Shown here one piece after another: positions 1 to 10,615 of a stretch of DNA of 64,000 nt (positions within the stretch are counted from its first letter, which is position 1; the number at the start of each line of letters is the position of its first letter). The translations under genes and the position numbers were made by a program. The stretch spans positions 72,834,772-72,898,771 of the forward strand of contig CM068385.1 of assembly GCA_034770075.1 (NCBI GenBank), written 5' to 3'. The notes under the pieces were generated by a model. That model was not told where the DNA came from and did not search any database. It saw nothing but the letters and a program-made list of their open reading frames with translations. This DNA is from Aralia elata. Its lineage: Eukaryota; Streptophyta; Magnoliopsida; Apiales; Araliaceae.

Positions 1-463
1 ATATATTATTATTTTACCCTTTTTAATATTATTTTTTTTTTATATTTTTCTATTTACTCTTTTAAATTTTATAAATTTATATTTTACCTCACATAATTTA
101 CACACGCAATGCGTGTGCGGTGACTAGTATGTATAGAACATGAATGTCCAAATTTGTTTTCTTAGTTGAGGCAATTTAGGAATAAAAAAGAAGTTTACCA
201 AGCTTATTTTCAATCTTTAGATTTCCTATTTTTTTGCCCAAGAAAATATCTAGGGATAATTGGATTTAAAAAAATTGGAATGTTTTTATTTTTTGAATTT
301 ACAATCCTTTCTTCTGATTTTAAACTTACAAACAAGGTGCGGTGATGCAACTTTTCTCCGAAGGGTTGGAATAAATTCAATTTTTCCTTTAATTGACAAT
401 AAATACTAATTAACCAATTGGCTTGTTAATGAGGTAGTCCATGTCTTCTCTGTTGGAACACAG
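1..463. other. No gene recognised; intron or upstream DNA of the RNase T2 gene
   Basis: AT-rich DNA without a recognisable coding exon. The 3' end (about 432-463) ends in an acceptor-like CAG at 461-463 directly before the RNase T2 exon, so at least part is probably intron. The exon carrying the first active-site block (His-Gly-Leu-Trp-Pro type) is not seen here and would lie left of the window. Confidence 0.5.
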
Positions 464-659
464 GTCTCTTCCTTCCGCGCCCAACTAGATTACGCATGGC
501 CTAACTTAGCCAACAGAGAAAATCAAGTTTTCTGGAAGTCTGAGTGGGATAAGCACGGGAAATGTTCGGAAAGCAGATTGAATCAGGCAACTTATTTTAG
601 AAACTCAGCAGTGATTTTGTATAATCGCACTAATATACTGTCGATGCTTCAGACACAAG
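464..659 (+). CDS. RNase T2 (S-like RNase) internal exon with second active-site block
   Basis: This exon encodes about 65 residues of an RNase T2 family endoribonuclease, which cleaves single-stranded RNA through a 2',3'-cyclic phosphate and is normally secreted or vacuolar. The second conserved active-site block reads FWKSEWDKHGKCS, keeping the catalytic Glu, Lys and His and the following Cys; LDYAWPNLA precedes it and YFRNSAVILYN follows, as in the family. The exon ends in phase 1 at a GTATAC donor (660), and joining it to the exon at 820 restores a Gly codon. The 5' boundary (CAG at 461-463) is the best acceptor but the frame is also open upstream to about 422. An intron at this place, after the second active-site block, fits S-like (class I/II) genes better than classical single-intron S-RNases; that is family knowledge plus inference. 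The intron 660-819 holds a CT run at about 716-737. Confidence 0.8.
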
Positions 660-819
660 GTATACTTGAGACTTTTGTTGCAATTAGACACGCATAACAA
701 GATTTGATAAGTTTTCTCTCTCTCTCTCTCTCTCTCGTAATAACCTTCACGTTTTACTTATCAGTTTTTTTTTTTCTTGGGTTCCAATTAACCCGATCGT
801 ATTTGTTTAAAATATATAG

Positions 820-1036
820 GAATCAGTGCAAACAATGGGACCTATAGCGTTCAAGCTATACTCAATTCATTCCCTAATTACAATATTCAAGTTAATTGCA
901 AAACCAATTCCGCTAGAGAAGTTGTACTCTTTGAGATCTGGACCTGCATTGCTTTAAATGGAAGTTACACCAATTGCCTGGGAAACAGCCAGATAAATTG
1001 TGGCGGCACTCAGGCGAGAATCAAGTTTCTTGCATG

Positions 1037-1037
<1 letters not shown>
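820..1037 (+). CDS. RNase T2 (S-like RNase) last exon
   Basis: Terminal exon of the same RNase T2 gene, acceptor AG at 818-819, stop TGA at 1035-1037, about 72 residues. It starts with GISANNGTYS, the Gly-Ile..Tyr segment usual after the second active-site block. It keeps the Cys residues expected for the disulfides: VNC, EIWTC, TNC and INCGG. The reading frame is intact across both visible exons, so this end of the gene looks functional. The N-terminal half, signal peptide and first active-site His cannot be judged because they lie outside the window. Immediately after the stop lies a long AT/GT microsatellite. No poly(A) signal could be assigned with confidence. Confidence 0.8.

Positions 1038-1038
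<1 letters not shown>

Positions 1039-1119
<81 letters not shown>
1039..1119. repeat. (AT)n(GT)n microsatellite
   Basis: About 44 bp of AT followed by about 36 bp of GT, two bases after the RNase T2 stop codon. Confidence 0.95.
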
Positions 1120-3998
1120 TGTATTATGATGGACTGTTGGAGTACGTAACTGTATCATCTCTTCCAAAAGCAAGGCCAATGAGGTCTTAGGTTTGTAATA
1201 AATAAAACTTCCATGCATGATATGTTGAAATAAATAAATGCACACTAGTAGTGTGTTGACTGTAATTTTTGTTCAAATATTATATTAATACCAAAAAAAT
1301 AAGGCTGCTTTTGTTGGTTTTGATTGTTTTGTTTCCGTGTTATAATTTAAGTAAGCATGATAGACTAATTGAGGTTCTAATGGTTTTTTTGTTGGAATGG
1401 ATTAATTTGACTTTCATGTCACACAAAATACAGTTTCACTGTATCTAACTTGTATTTAACTCAAATCTCCTTTAAATAAAAATTCCAAAAACCTTTCATT
1501 TACTTTGTTAAACAAATTTGCACAAAAATTGTTCTTGCTATTGTGTTTCTTGCACAAATCCAGCCAAATAACGATAATAATTCTCTTTCATCTTTAAATA
1601 AAAACCTTCAAACTCCCAACTGATGCCGAAGGAATGAGCCGCGAGTCGAGGAGCTTGAGAATTCCATCACAGATTCTCAAAAGCTCCATCCCAATCATTG
1701 ATTCGTATGTAGTCCCGTAGGTTATGTTTGTTTGCAAAAAGTATGTTTGAAAATAAACTATTATCTTAATTTAATATTACTTTAGACTATTTTAGTATAT
1801 GATAAGTGATTAATAATCTTTTAAATAGTCATATGGACTATTTTTTGTCATTTTTTAAACTATTTATGTTAAAATATATAATAGTGGAATTAATAATCCC
1901 TCAATTTTAAACTATCAAATGGTTTTATGGAACTTATACTCTCACATTAAGGGACTAATGTTCCCTATTGAAAGGATTAAATATTTCAAAATAGTATGAA
2001 ATTAAGATAAATAATTCAATCCCAAATATACTTTTTATAAACAAACATAACTCTAGAGAATAAACAACCTTTGAAAATGAGAAGATGAAAAGAATAATAC
2101 GATTGCGTATATTTTATTGGCGGGGCTCAAGATCCATGCGTAAGAAGTGAACAACATGAGATTCTGATGACGATTAACTTCAGCATCTTAGGGAAAGACG
2201 TATATGAAAGATATAAAACACTAGATTCCTAAACTTTGCTGGATCTCTTCTTTTTTATTCCTTGTATAATTGGAATATAATTATCCTTGCATGCAATTAC
2301 TGTATCATTATTACTTGGCTGCAGTTCAAACCATGAAGATGATTGAACATGACTTCTCATGCTTCTCTTGCTCTGACTTATAGATCCGCTCCAGCTTCGA
2401 TCTTTGGGAAAGTGAAGATTTTGGTCTATAGACACAGATGGGAGGAGGAGAGAGAAAGGCAAAGAGGAGAGAGAAAGTGGCCAAATCGTATTTTTGTACA
2501 GATTAAATGTATTAAAAGTCGGGGCACGGGACAATTTCCGACAAAAATTAGGCCTGAATATCGGATTAAGTGTGTATCGGTAAGAAATTGTACTAGATTC
2601 ATATGGGGAGGATTGATAATTTGCAGACTCTATTAAAATTAGGCCTGAATATCGGATTAAGTGTTTATCAGTAACTAAATTGTACCAGAATCATATCGGG
2701 AGGATTGATAATTTGCGGACTCAATTATCAAATGGGTAGAACTTTGAGCGACTGAACTGCTATTAGCCTTATTTAGAAATACTAATTTACTTCATATTCT
2801 GACATTTTCTTTCCTTCTTGTATACGAACTGTATTTTCATTCCCCACATATTTTGAGGCTTTCCTTTTATTATGAGAGATGTAAAATTGAAAAAATGTAT
2901 TGCATTATAGGTTGATAGGTCATCATTATATTTTTGTAGTCATCATTAATTAAGACTCGTTTAACTACCGAGTCAAATACAATCTCGAATCGAACCCGGA
3001 CAGTTTGAATTTTCGAATGAATATGATCCGAGTATCGATAAAAAATTACAATTTGAGAATGTTCAAATAATTTATCGAACTTTAAAATTTGCTCATATTT
3101 AAATAATTTATATTTCAAGTCGAGTTCAAATCGAACATTTAGTCGAACGAGTACGAATCGAGCTCGAACTGTTTGCTCATTTTACAGTTTTACATACTTG
3201 AGATATTGGAGAAAAGTAATTAGTTTAGACGTCTATATTGAGGATAGGTGGGGTACATTTTGATTTCCGTTCGAAGCGCTCAACAGAGATAAAATTGTCA
3301 ACTATGTTGGATTTCATTATTCAAAATTATGTGATAAGAATTATGGATCGATGAAGCAAAATTTAACCTTTTGCATTTTATACTTTTCTAGTTTAAAATT
3401 TTGGTTGTTAAATATAGGATTGTAAATGGGGTCAGAAATATTCAATAGTCGCTCTGAAAATTCGTATCTACATTCGCATCAAAGTAAAAATTATCTATAT
3501 TCGTATCAAAGTAAATATTATTCATATTTATATTTGTCCAAAACGAATACGGATAAGGATACGAATACAAATACATATATATACATATTAATATCCGTTA
3601 ATATTTGTATCGGTAATATCAATATATACATACACATTCTATATATACATATGGTAAAACACTATATAAACAAATAAAACAACTCTGTGTGCAAATCTAT
3701 AAACAAATAATTATGCATTTTAAATTGGGATTTTTTATTTTTATTTTTTTGCCCCTTTTGCACTGCCTAAATTTACATTCGAAATCCCTGCAACGTCATG
3801 GAGCCCATTAGCTAGTGAGGCAAGATTGACATAATGAATATTAATTACAGGTCCAGCGGAATGCCTAAGCTTCAAACCAGCAATAGCTGTCTCATTTCAC
3901 TTTAACAAAGTATTCACCAAAAATATCACCACCAAAACAGGATTGAATTTGCAACACAAAAAGATTTCAAAAAAAAAAAAAATTTAAATCCCACAAAC
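1120..3998. other. Gene-free AT-rich host DNA with old repeats
   Basis: No gene recognised. A 101-codon minus-strand ORF at 2229-2534 has a Ser/Lys-rich translation that I do not recognise and is treated as chance. It overlaps a purine-rich stretch at 2440-2480. Degenerate repeats of the kind common in plant intergenic DNA occur at 3120-3170 (TCGAGCTCGAA-like) and 3424-3640 (ATTCGTAT/ATACGAAT-like). A short open stretch on the minus strand at about 3735-3890 has no recognised match. Confidence 0.5.
2545..2726. repeat. Direct tandem duplication, period 91 bp
   Basis: Two diverged head-to-tail copies of a 91-bp unit. AGGCCTGAATATCGGATTAA begins at 2550 and again at 2641, and GGAGGATTGATAATTTGC recurs in the same register. 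Confidence 0.85.
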
Positions 3999-4124
3999 CT
4001 GATCACCAATAAAGCCAAATTCCGCCCGGAAAACATTTCTTTCCTGGTAGAAAGCTCATGAACTTGTCTGAAAACTTGCCCACCTGTATAAAGTGTTGAT
4101 AGAATCGCTATTCCCAACACATAT
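3999..4124 (-). pseudogene. Orphan exon of a CASP-like (family 4B type) membrane protein
   Basis: A 126-bp exon in an open frame, bounded on the minus strand by an acceptor (TTACAG at 4125-4130) and a donor-like GTTTGT just below 3999. It encodes 42 residues beginning YVLGIAILSTLYTGGQVF and including HELSTRKEMFSGRN. This resembles the segment spanning a transmembrane helix and the following loop in CASP-like proteins of the 4B group, four-helix MARVEL-related plasma-membrane proteins related to the Casparian-strip proteins. I recognise it from memory of the family. No preceding or following exon, in particular no GDQ..AYLLISA segment, is visible nearby, so it is probably a gene fragment rather than a working gene. 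Confidence 0.6.
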
Positions 4125-4590
4125 CTGTAATTTTATAATTAATTAACAACCAAAATTCAATCTTTATACAAAACATAAAAAATAAAAACCATAACTATAT
4201 TATTTAGTATCTATATTTATGTTATAGTAATAGTATAATTAAAAACAGAAGAACTGATGTCTAATTCTAACCAATATAATTATAAACTACTCAATAAGGA
4301 CTCTATATATTGTCCAACACAACAGATTTCTAGTCTTCCTCATTTGTGTAATTGTGTACTTTAAAGTTTTTATTATTAATTTGTTTGGTCAACGTAAATA
4401 AGGTGCTTGTTTGTTTCACTAGGTGGTAAGTTCAGAATCCAAACATGAATTGTATGAATTTAGTATGAGTCTGTATCTGAGCGGGTGTTTGATAAAATTG
4501 AATAAAAAAATTCTGAATGATAAAGAACATCTAAATAAATTAAATAAATTAGATCTCTAAATAAAAAAAACACTAAAAAAAATGTATTTG

Positions 4591-4591
<1 letters not shown>

Positions 4592-4630
<39 letters not shown>
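4592..4630. repeat. (TA)n microsatellite
   Basis: Pure TA run of about 39 bp flanking the left end of a MITE; a matching TA run resumes on its right side at 4880-4913. Confidence 0.95.
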
Positions 4631-4633
<3 letters not shown>

Positions 4634-4879
4634 TTAAGATCAGGTCCGGGAGTTCGGACCTGATAAAATGCGGACCAAATTTTTTTTTTTTTCGTTTTTT
4701 TTTTCAAAACAGTTAATAAAAAATATATAATAATTTTTTGTATTGAAAAAAATTATTAAAACAGTGTTTTGGGTGTGATTTGGATACATATAACAAACAC
4801 TAAAAAAACTAAAAAAATAAAATAAAAATTTTGGCCCGCATTTTAATCAGGTCCGGGAGTCCGGACCTGATCCTCAGCC
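4631..4879. mobile_element. Palindromic MITE inserted in a TA microsatellite
   Basis: A 249-bp non-coding element with inverted ends. The left end has ATCAGGTCCGGGAGTTCGGA followed by CCTGATAAAATGCGGACC. The right end reads, in reverse complement, ATCAGGTCCGGACTCCCGGA followed by CCTGATTAAAATGCGGGCC. Each end is also internally palindromic (ATCAGGTCC..GGACCTGAT). Both sides abut TA repeats, so a TA target duplication, as made by Tc1/mariner-type elements, is plausible but not provable here. Confidence 0.75.
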
Positions 4880-5679
4880 ATATATATGTATGTATATATA
4901 TATATATATATATAATCTTCCTGAAACATTTGAATGAGTGAATTTTCTCATTTTTACTCTCAAAATGGTTTTTTGAACAAGTTTAGTAGTAACTTTGTCT
5001 TAATAAAATAGGGAAAATGGTCTTACGGTTTGATGATGATTAGCCATTTTATGTGTGGTTTAAAGCTGATGTTTGTTTTGGTAATGGTTAGATACTTTGG
5101 GATACCCTTTTTATATATAGGCTAATTTCATATATCATCACTCATGAGGAGATTACTGATTGTTAAGTAATTAACTCATTTTAAAACTTAAACTATTAAA
5201 TGAGAAGCATAACAATGTATATCATCATGTTAATACTCTCACTCAAATGCAACCTTTTTATAGAGAAGTAAAAAATTAAAGTGCATTACACTATTAAATT
5301 AATATAAAGACAACTGTATGGTCGAAAAAATATGAGTCCAAGACCTTAGATATCCAGAATTTTAATATCATTTTAAATAACTAACTCATCTAAAAGTTTA
5401 AACTATTAGATTGACAACCAACAATGACAGCTAATACTATGGAGTCCCTAGCTTTGAACTTCAATACTCCACATTTTTCTTTCCTCCAAGTAAATGTAAT
5501 TAATTATATTGGTCCCCGTTTAAAGTTGATGTTTGTTTTTGTTGAAACTTGTTTTGTAAAAAGACATAATACAATAATATTACTGTCTGAATCGAACGGT
5601 TGACCACTCTTTGTTTAAGACTATATTCACTTCTTACTTTTGCTACACAAGGTTATTGCGAATTAGTTTTTCAAGATAA
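4880..5679. other. Gene-free AT-rich DNA
   Basis: TA repeat at 4880-4913, then AT-rich sequence without an ORF of interest. 5438-5517 is one of three diverged copies of a dispersed repeat (TATGGAGTCCC..TTCAAT..CTCCAC..TTTTTCT..ATTGGTCCCC). The others are at 6219-6292 and 6657-6736. Confidence 0.6.
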
Positions 5680-6041
5680 GACAGACCCAGACTTTATACT
5701 TTGTACTAAAATTTGTTGTGTAATAACAAATTTAGTGCAAAAACATAAATGAGAGAAGAAACTAACAAGAAAAAACTTGTTTTGGCTAGACTTGGAACCT
5801 ATTTATAGGTTTTCAAATACCCCTTTGAAGAGGTTCTAATTGCCGTACTTTGCAATAAGACATGCCCAGACTTTATACTTTGTACTAGAATTTGTTGTGT
5901 AGTAACAAATCTAGTGCAAAACTATAAATGAGAGAAAAAAATAACAAGAAAAAACTTGTTTTGGGTAGACTTGGAACTTATTTATAAGTTTCTATATGAA
6001 CACCCCTCTGAAGAGGTTCTAATTGCCGTACTATGCATTGG
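5680..6041. repeat. Direct tandem duplication, period 179 bp
   Basis: ACTTTATACTTTGTACT occurs at 5691 and again at 5870. The two units stay alignable through AACAAGAAAAAACTTGTTTT and GAAGAGGTTCTAATTGCCGT. The unit contains the small inverted repeat AACAAG..CTTGTT. Confidence 0.9.
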
Positions 6042-6977
6042 TTATTACCATGACTTGAACCTAAGTCATTAACATTATAATTTTTTCTCTTATCCAACTG
6101 AACTAATTTATTTATTGACTATATAAACAACATATAATATATTTATTATATATTTTCTAAATTTAAAAATATCCATCAGTCTTGGCAATGGTCAGATACT
6201 TTGGGAGACTCATGACGAGATTGCTATGGAGTCCCTTTGAGCTTCAATGCTCCACGTTTTTCTTTCCTCGCAATGTGATTCAATCTATTGGACCTCATTT
6301 ACGGTAAAAACAAATTAAGTTGTATCGGTCCCCTTTTTGTACCAAAAAAATATTAATTGAATTGGTCCCCTTTTAATTAAGTTATATTGGTCCCCTTATT
6401 GTACCAAAAAAAAAATAATAATTGAATTGGTCCCATTTGTGGAAATTGATATATTTGTTCCGGTACTCATTTAAATTATATATTATTTGTATTCGATTAA
6501 ATAGATATTATTTGTATTTAATTAAAAAATATTCACAAATAAACGAAAAGATGAAATTAAAAATTATAAAAATAGTCAATTTACTACGGTACGAAAGGAA
6601 TATATGACTCTTGAGGAGATAACTATGGAAGGAATATAGGACTCATGAGGAGATAACTATGGAGTACCGCTAGAATTTCAATTCACCACTTTTTTGTTTT
6701 TTTCTCCACGCAATGTGATTAATTCTATTGGGCCCCGTTTAGGGTAAAAACAAATTTATATTGGTCCTGTTTGCTAAAAAAAACCATCATTTATTTGGTC
6801 CCTTGTAAGGATGTTTACAAAGGTGAAATTCATGTATCTGGTTAAACTGATAGGGACTAGGGCAAAAGTATTATAAGGTTACAAATGGGTCCAATAATAC
6901 CTTTTTTTGTTATTTAAAAATAGATTTTTCAAAAAGTTTAGTTAACATAATTAAATATACTGCGGCGCTTCATATTT
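6042..6977. other. Gene-free DNA with dispersed repeat copies
   Basis: No gene seen. It holds diverged copies (6219-6292, 6657-6736) of the dispersed repeat also found at 5438-5517, and repeated ATTGGTCCC phrases. The only ORF is short and AT-driven. Confidence 0.6.
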
Positions 6978-7260
6978 GTTGAGATATAAAATTTCACATC
7001 GGGTAATTAATACATGATGACTCAATATATAACTTGAGAATTTACTCTACATATTGTCAATTAGTTTGAGTTGAATGCTTCAATATGGTATTAGAGTAGG
7101 CACCATTCATGTGCAAGCCCAACGTTCCCACATGCTCCACGTCACCTAATTAAAATTGTTCACGTGTTTGGCTCAAAATTACATCACACGGGCGTATTGA
7201 GATATAAAAGGATATTTTACTAATTGTCAATTAATTTTGAGTTGGATGCTTCAATTATGT
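6978..7260 (+). mobile_element. Relic of a Copia-type LTR with degenerate primer site
   Basis: TTGAGATATAAAATTTCACA at about 6980 and a second, shorter ATTGAGATATAAAAG at about 7197 are each followed by TGTCAATTA..TTTTGAGTTGGATGCTTCAAT. The first copy is followed directly by ATGGTATTAGAGTAGG, close to the TGGTATCAGAGC primer-binding motif for initiator tRNA-Met. This fits two decayed LTR pieces around a tiny internal region. Confidence 0.55.
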
Positions 7261-7360
7261 TCTTAATAACTTTTCCAAAAAGTTTAATTAACGTAATTAA
7301 TACATATATTGTTTTACCATATATATAATCTTCCAGGTTGAGGTAATTAGGTGTACTCAC

Positions 7361-7470
7361 CGCATATTTGAAATAATTCTCAAAACTCAGTAGCGATTCT
7401 GCACACCTCCCATACCGATTCCACTCATACGTCCAGAACCCAACAATTCCTCCCCCCAAAAGAGGGTCAC
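7361..7470 (-). pseudogene. RNase T2 exon fragment with lost catalytic His
   Basis: On the minus strand a 110-bp exon lies between an acceptor (ATACAG above 7470) and a consensus donor (GCG|GTGAGTAC, below 7361). It encodes FWTYEWNRYGRCAESLL followed by ENYFKYA. This is the second active-site block of the RNase T2 family (usual form FW..EW.KHG.C). The Trp, Glu and Cys remain, but Lys is Arg and the catalytic His is Tyr. The enzyme, if ever expressed, should be inactive. A possible decayed exon lies upstream at about 7497-7540. No other RNase T2 exon was found around it, and its orientation is opposite to the gene at 464-1037. Catalytically dead RNase T2 proteins exist in plants, so a non-enzymatic gene is the alternative to a pseudogene. 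Confidence 0.7.
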
Positions 7471-7567
7471 CTGTATCTAGTCTGGACCGGATTAAATTGA
7501 GCTGTACCCGGTAAACTGGAAAAAAATAAAAATATGTCTAACGTTGGAAGAAATAAATAGATAAATG

Positions 7568-7599
<32 letters not shown>

Positions 7600-7910
7600 G
7601 TTATAGATATTGTTATTATTTTTACTATTATACTTATTATACTATTTATATATTTAACAAACATTTGCAGTCACTACCTTTCGAGGTAGTGCAGACAATT
7701 TTTAGAGAGATAATATTAACATAGCAGAAATAATGGGCATATATAAGTGTTCTCATTTGTAGAAGCACACTATTCTGATGACGATGACATATTTGCCTAA
7801 GAAAAAGCACCGTCTTGCCTCTATTATTTTTGCTTTCTCAATATATCTAATAATGTCTGCATTGTTATTATTTTTGCTTTGTCAATATATCTACTAATTA
7901 ATGCCTGCAT
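7471..7910. other. Gene-free DNA with microsatellite and small duplication
   Basis: TA repeat at 7568-7597. A roughly 46-bp unit (TATTATTTTTGCTTT.TCAAT..CTGCATTG) is present twice head-to-tail at about 7821-7912. No gene seen. Confidence 0.6.
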
Positions 7911-8083
7911 TGTTAAGGAAGAACCGGATACCTTACGCGTACATAAGATACTTGTAATACATATGTTTGCAACTCAACTTGATCCAAAAGTTTAAGTTCT
8001 TGGACTCGTCCATGTATATTAATTATTCATTTTTTTATTATTTCTCTAATGTGGGGCTTGAACTTACTTGTGATATCTCAACA
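7911..8083 (-). mobile_element. Left LTR (3' LTR, minus orientation) of a small Copia-like element
   Basis: 173-bp LTR with TG..CA ends (TGTTAAGGAAGAACC ... TATCTCAACA in plus reading), directly followed by ATCTCCCTCTCAC. In reverse complement that is the polypurine tract GTGAGAGGGAGAT next to TGTTGAGATATCACAAG. Its partner LTR is at 48722-48896/53224-53235: both share AACTTGATCCAAAA.TTAAG and a long TTTTATTATTT stretch. No matching target duplication was found outside the pair. Confidence 0.7.
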
Positions 8084-8299
8084 ATCTCCCTCTCACAAGT
8101 GAATTTATGACACCAAGAGCTCCCCCTCAATTGAATACTTCTCTTCAATCACCGCAATACAATTCTTGGCTTACCACTCTACATTTTTCCACCGAAAGTC
8201 AATTTTCATCAAGAATTAAATATTCTTCTCTTCAACCATCGCGGCTCCAATTCACAGCTAACTACTCTCGAAATCAATTCTCGGCTAAACCTAGTGAAA
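8084..8299 (-). mobile_element. Internal region of the small Copia-like element, left of the CACTA insertion
   Basis: Polypurine tract (reverse complement) at the left border, then about 200 bp without gag-pol. It continues at 47775 on the far side of the CACTA. Removing the CACTA and one AAA duplication joins ..CCTAGTGAAA to ATTCAACATCATC.. in an open plus-strand frame, but that strand is antisense to the element, so a real protein is doubtful. Confidence 0.6.
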
Positions 8300-8524
8300 C
8301 ACTACAAGAAAAAGGTATTATTCCGACGTAATTATTTCTGACGAAGCTAATTCCCTCGAAATTAGAACAATTTCGACGGCCTGTTCCGTCAGACATAATT
8401 CCCTCAGAAATAGTGTATATCCGACGGAATTCCGTTGAAGATAGGAGGCATTCATTGGCGTCAAACTTCCCATCAACGCCAACTCTAGTTTCGATGGAAT
8501 CATGTTAAATTCCGACGGAAATTA
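8300..8524 (+). repeat. CACTA left terminal inverted repeat and subterminal repeats
   Basis: The terminal repeat is followed by about 12 variants of TTCCGACGG, TTTCGACGG and their complements (for example ATTCCGACG at 8319, CCGACGGAATTCCGTTG near 8429). These are the expected binding sites for the element-encoded protein that holds the ends. Confidence 0.8.
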
Positions 8525-8847
8525 TGCGACGCCCCCAAATCCGGGTACCTTCAAACCCGTATTCGGTGCTACATGGTACTATTATTCACATGTATCTATC
8601 TATAAAGAAATAATCAATATGAAGGTAACTAACATTATTACAAATTTATTCATTAGAATCCCAAGTTCTAAGACCTTTAGAAATCTTCATTTCATGTTAC
8701 TAATAATAATTCAAGTATTATTACATAACATTTGTTTATTACAATAAACACTTGTCGACTACTCGTTTAGCTTTCCTTTTCTCTTGTTTGTCCCTGAGCC
8801 TTCTACACGTTCGGGTTTCACTGAAAACATTTAATTTCAAGCAAGAA

Positions 8848-8865
8848 TGAGCATTTAATTGCCCA
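8848..8865 (-). promoter_or_regulatory. Conserved LTR hairpin, element A
   Basis: On the minus strand TGGGCA-ATTAAA-TGCTCA, a 6-bp stem with one G-T pair, followed 14 bases later by GTTTTCAG. Homologous to hairpins in the other Tekay-type LTRs in this window. Confidence 0.6.
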
Positions 8866-10424
8866 ACAAGTATTAATAGTTAATAAATAACATATCGCAA
8901 GGATTAAATGCTTTCTTTAAGATATGCTTTTATAATGGAACAAAACTGTAAAGCATCTGAAACATTTATAAGTAACATGACTTGTTTGCATTTTCGAAAC
9001 AACATATTGACTTTGCTGAGCGGTCAAAGGACAACAAACTTTTTCTTTTCAAAAAGGTTCTTATAGACATTCATCTACGAACCGTCTGGTCTTACGGGCA
9101 TGGTGGGTGATCAGCCCATTATGCCATGCGTTGATTAACACTATCTTATCATAACGACATTGCGTTCTGCGTAACTGCTTTTTCCGCAAAATTAAAACTT
9201 TCCCAAATAAGGGATGTTCATGCTCAGTCTTGAGTTCAAACCAAAGCAATTTAGTTGAACAACTCTATCTAGCATCAATAATATTTCAAAGACTTAAATT
9301 GAAAGCAACGAAACATGTGTCTAGTCGATTCAAATGGCATAGACTTCTTCTTAAACAGTTTATGCATATATTCATGCTTTAGAGAGGTGATTTATAGCAC
9401 AATCATTGAACAACTCAAGATATTTGCATTCGATATATGAGTAGAATGAAATTTAGAACATTTGCATAGTTAGGAGACATTCACATGACCAATTATTGAG
9501 CAAAGAAAAAGAACTCGTATCAAGTAGAGAAACTTACATGTAAACAAGTATTTCACAAGGATAGAGAACTTGCTTTATGCGTTGATTAAACACTTGACGC
9601 TAATCGCCCTTGATATTTTCCTACACATATGTCATTCACACATATCAATTAGTCATAAAGATACCAATTATTGGTTTACATTTGAATTAGAATCTTCTTT
9701 AAGTTCTTTAGTAATTTATATAGCGTTGTTGACATTCATACGATGAATGCCTGCTCCATAGCTTATGTTAACGCTCAAGCATATACTTAAGTTCCCGTTC
9801 TTGTCATATTTGGTTTCCTTTTATATTAGTCATCTAGATGGCTTATCTTTGGTTTAAAGGAAAATCTTAGTCGATTCGATAGTGTTTTGCTTCTTTAGAA
9901 TTGAAACACTATTTATGTTATTGTATAAGCGTACATTAGCTACACATATTTAAAGCATACCTATGTCAAGCAAACATGTATAACCACTTATTTGACATCA
10001 ATTCTTGGTTTATATTACTCTAGTTCATCTTTTATACTACTTGTTTCGTTTTAAATCGAAACATTATTTACGATCCTTTAATACTTGTCACGACGTTTCG
10101 ACGCTCGTACTCCGCCCTTGTCTCAACCTGTGCGAACGTTCAAGCCAAACGCTCGCGCGTACCCTCAACGCCTCTTTACGTCTTTTACATCTATGTTGAT
10201 AAATATTAATTCAACTTTCAATTTGGTTTTGTTTCCAAAACTTCGTTTCAAGAATTTCATTTGAATTGATTTCAAAACCTTCCAATTAATTTCATCAAGT
10301 GTAACTAGTTTAGTTTAACTTCTATATGTTTGTAGTATCAAGTCTAGATTGGTAATTAAGTATACAACCCGCTACACTTCCCTGCTTAGCAAAGAAAATA
10401 AATTTCTTGAAGTTCTGCAGCAGC

Positions 10425-10615
10425 GGCGCTGCGGTGCCCCAATTATGCTTGGGAGCGGAGCGGTAGCGCTGCGGCGCTGCCCTTGTTATTACCCAGTTTT
10501 ACCTAACGGCGGCGCTACAGCGCCATTCTGTGTCTATTTACCGGCGCTGCAACGCTCGAACACAGTGGTCCGGCGCTATGAGCAGCGTCGCGGTGCTACT
10601 GCCCTGCTCCTATTT
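10425..10615. repeat. GC-rich degenerate GGCGCTGC repeats inside LTR
   Basis: An abrupt GC-rich island in AT-rich DNA, built from GCGGCGCTGCGG, GGCGGCGCTACAGCGCC and similar permutations. It lies in the LTR region that in the related element at 28735-41226 holds a different GC-rich repeat. Confidence 0.75.

Noticed and set aside
1021..1245. ORF with His-Thr and Ile-Tyr runs, and similar ORFs at 7467, 47141, 58437, 61198
   Set aside because: They are translations of AT/GT microsatellites, not genes.
1..8000. S-locus F-box gene near the RNase T2 relics
   Set aside because: No F-box or kelch-like frame was found in any of the open frames in the window.
8107..8331. Host gene exon interrupted by the CACTA (open frame joins 8299 to 47775)
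   Set aside because: The frame is antisense to the small Copia-like element that contains it and matches no family I recognise; chance is more likely.
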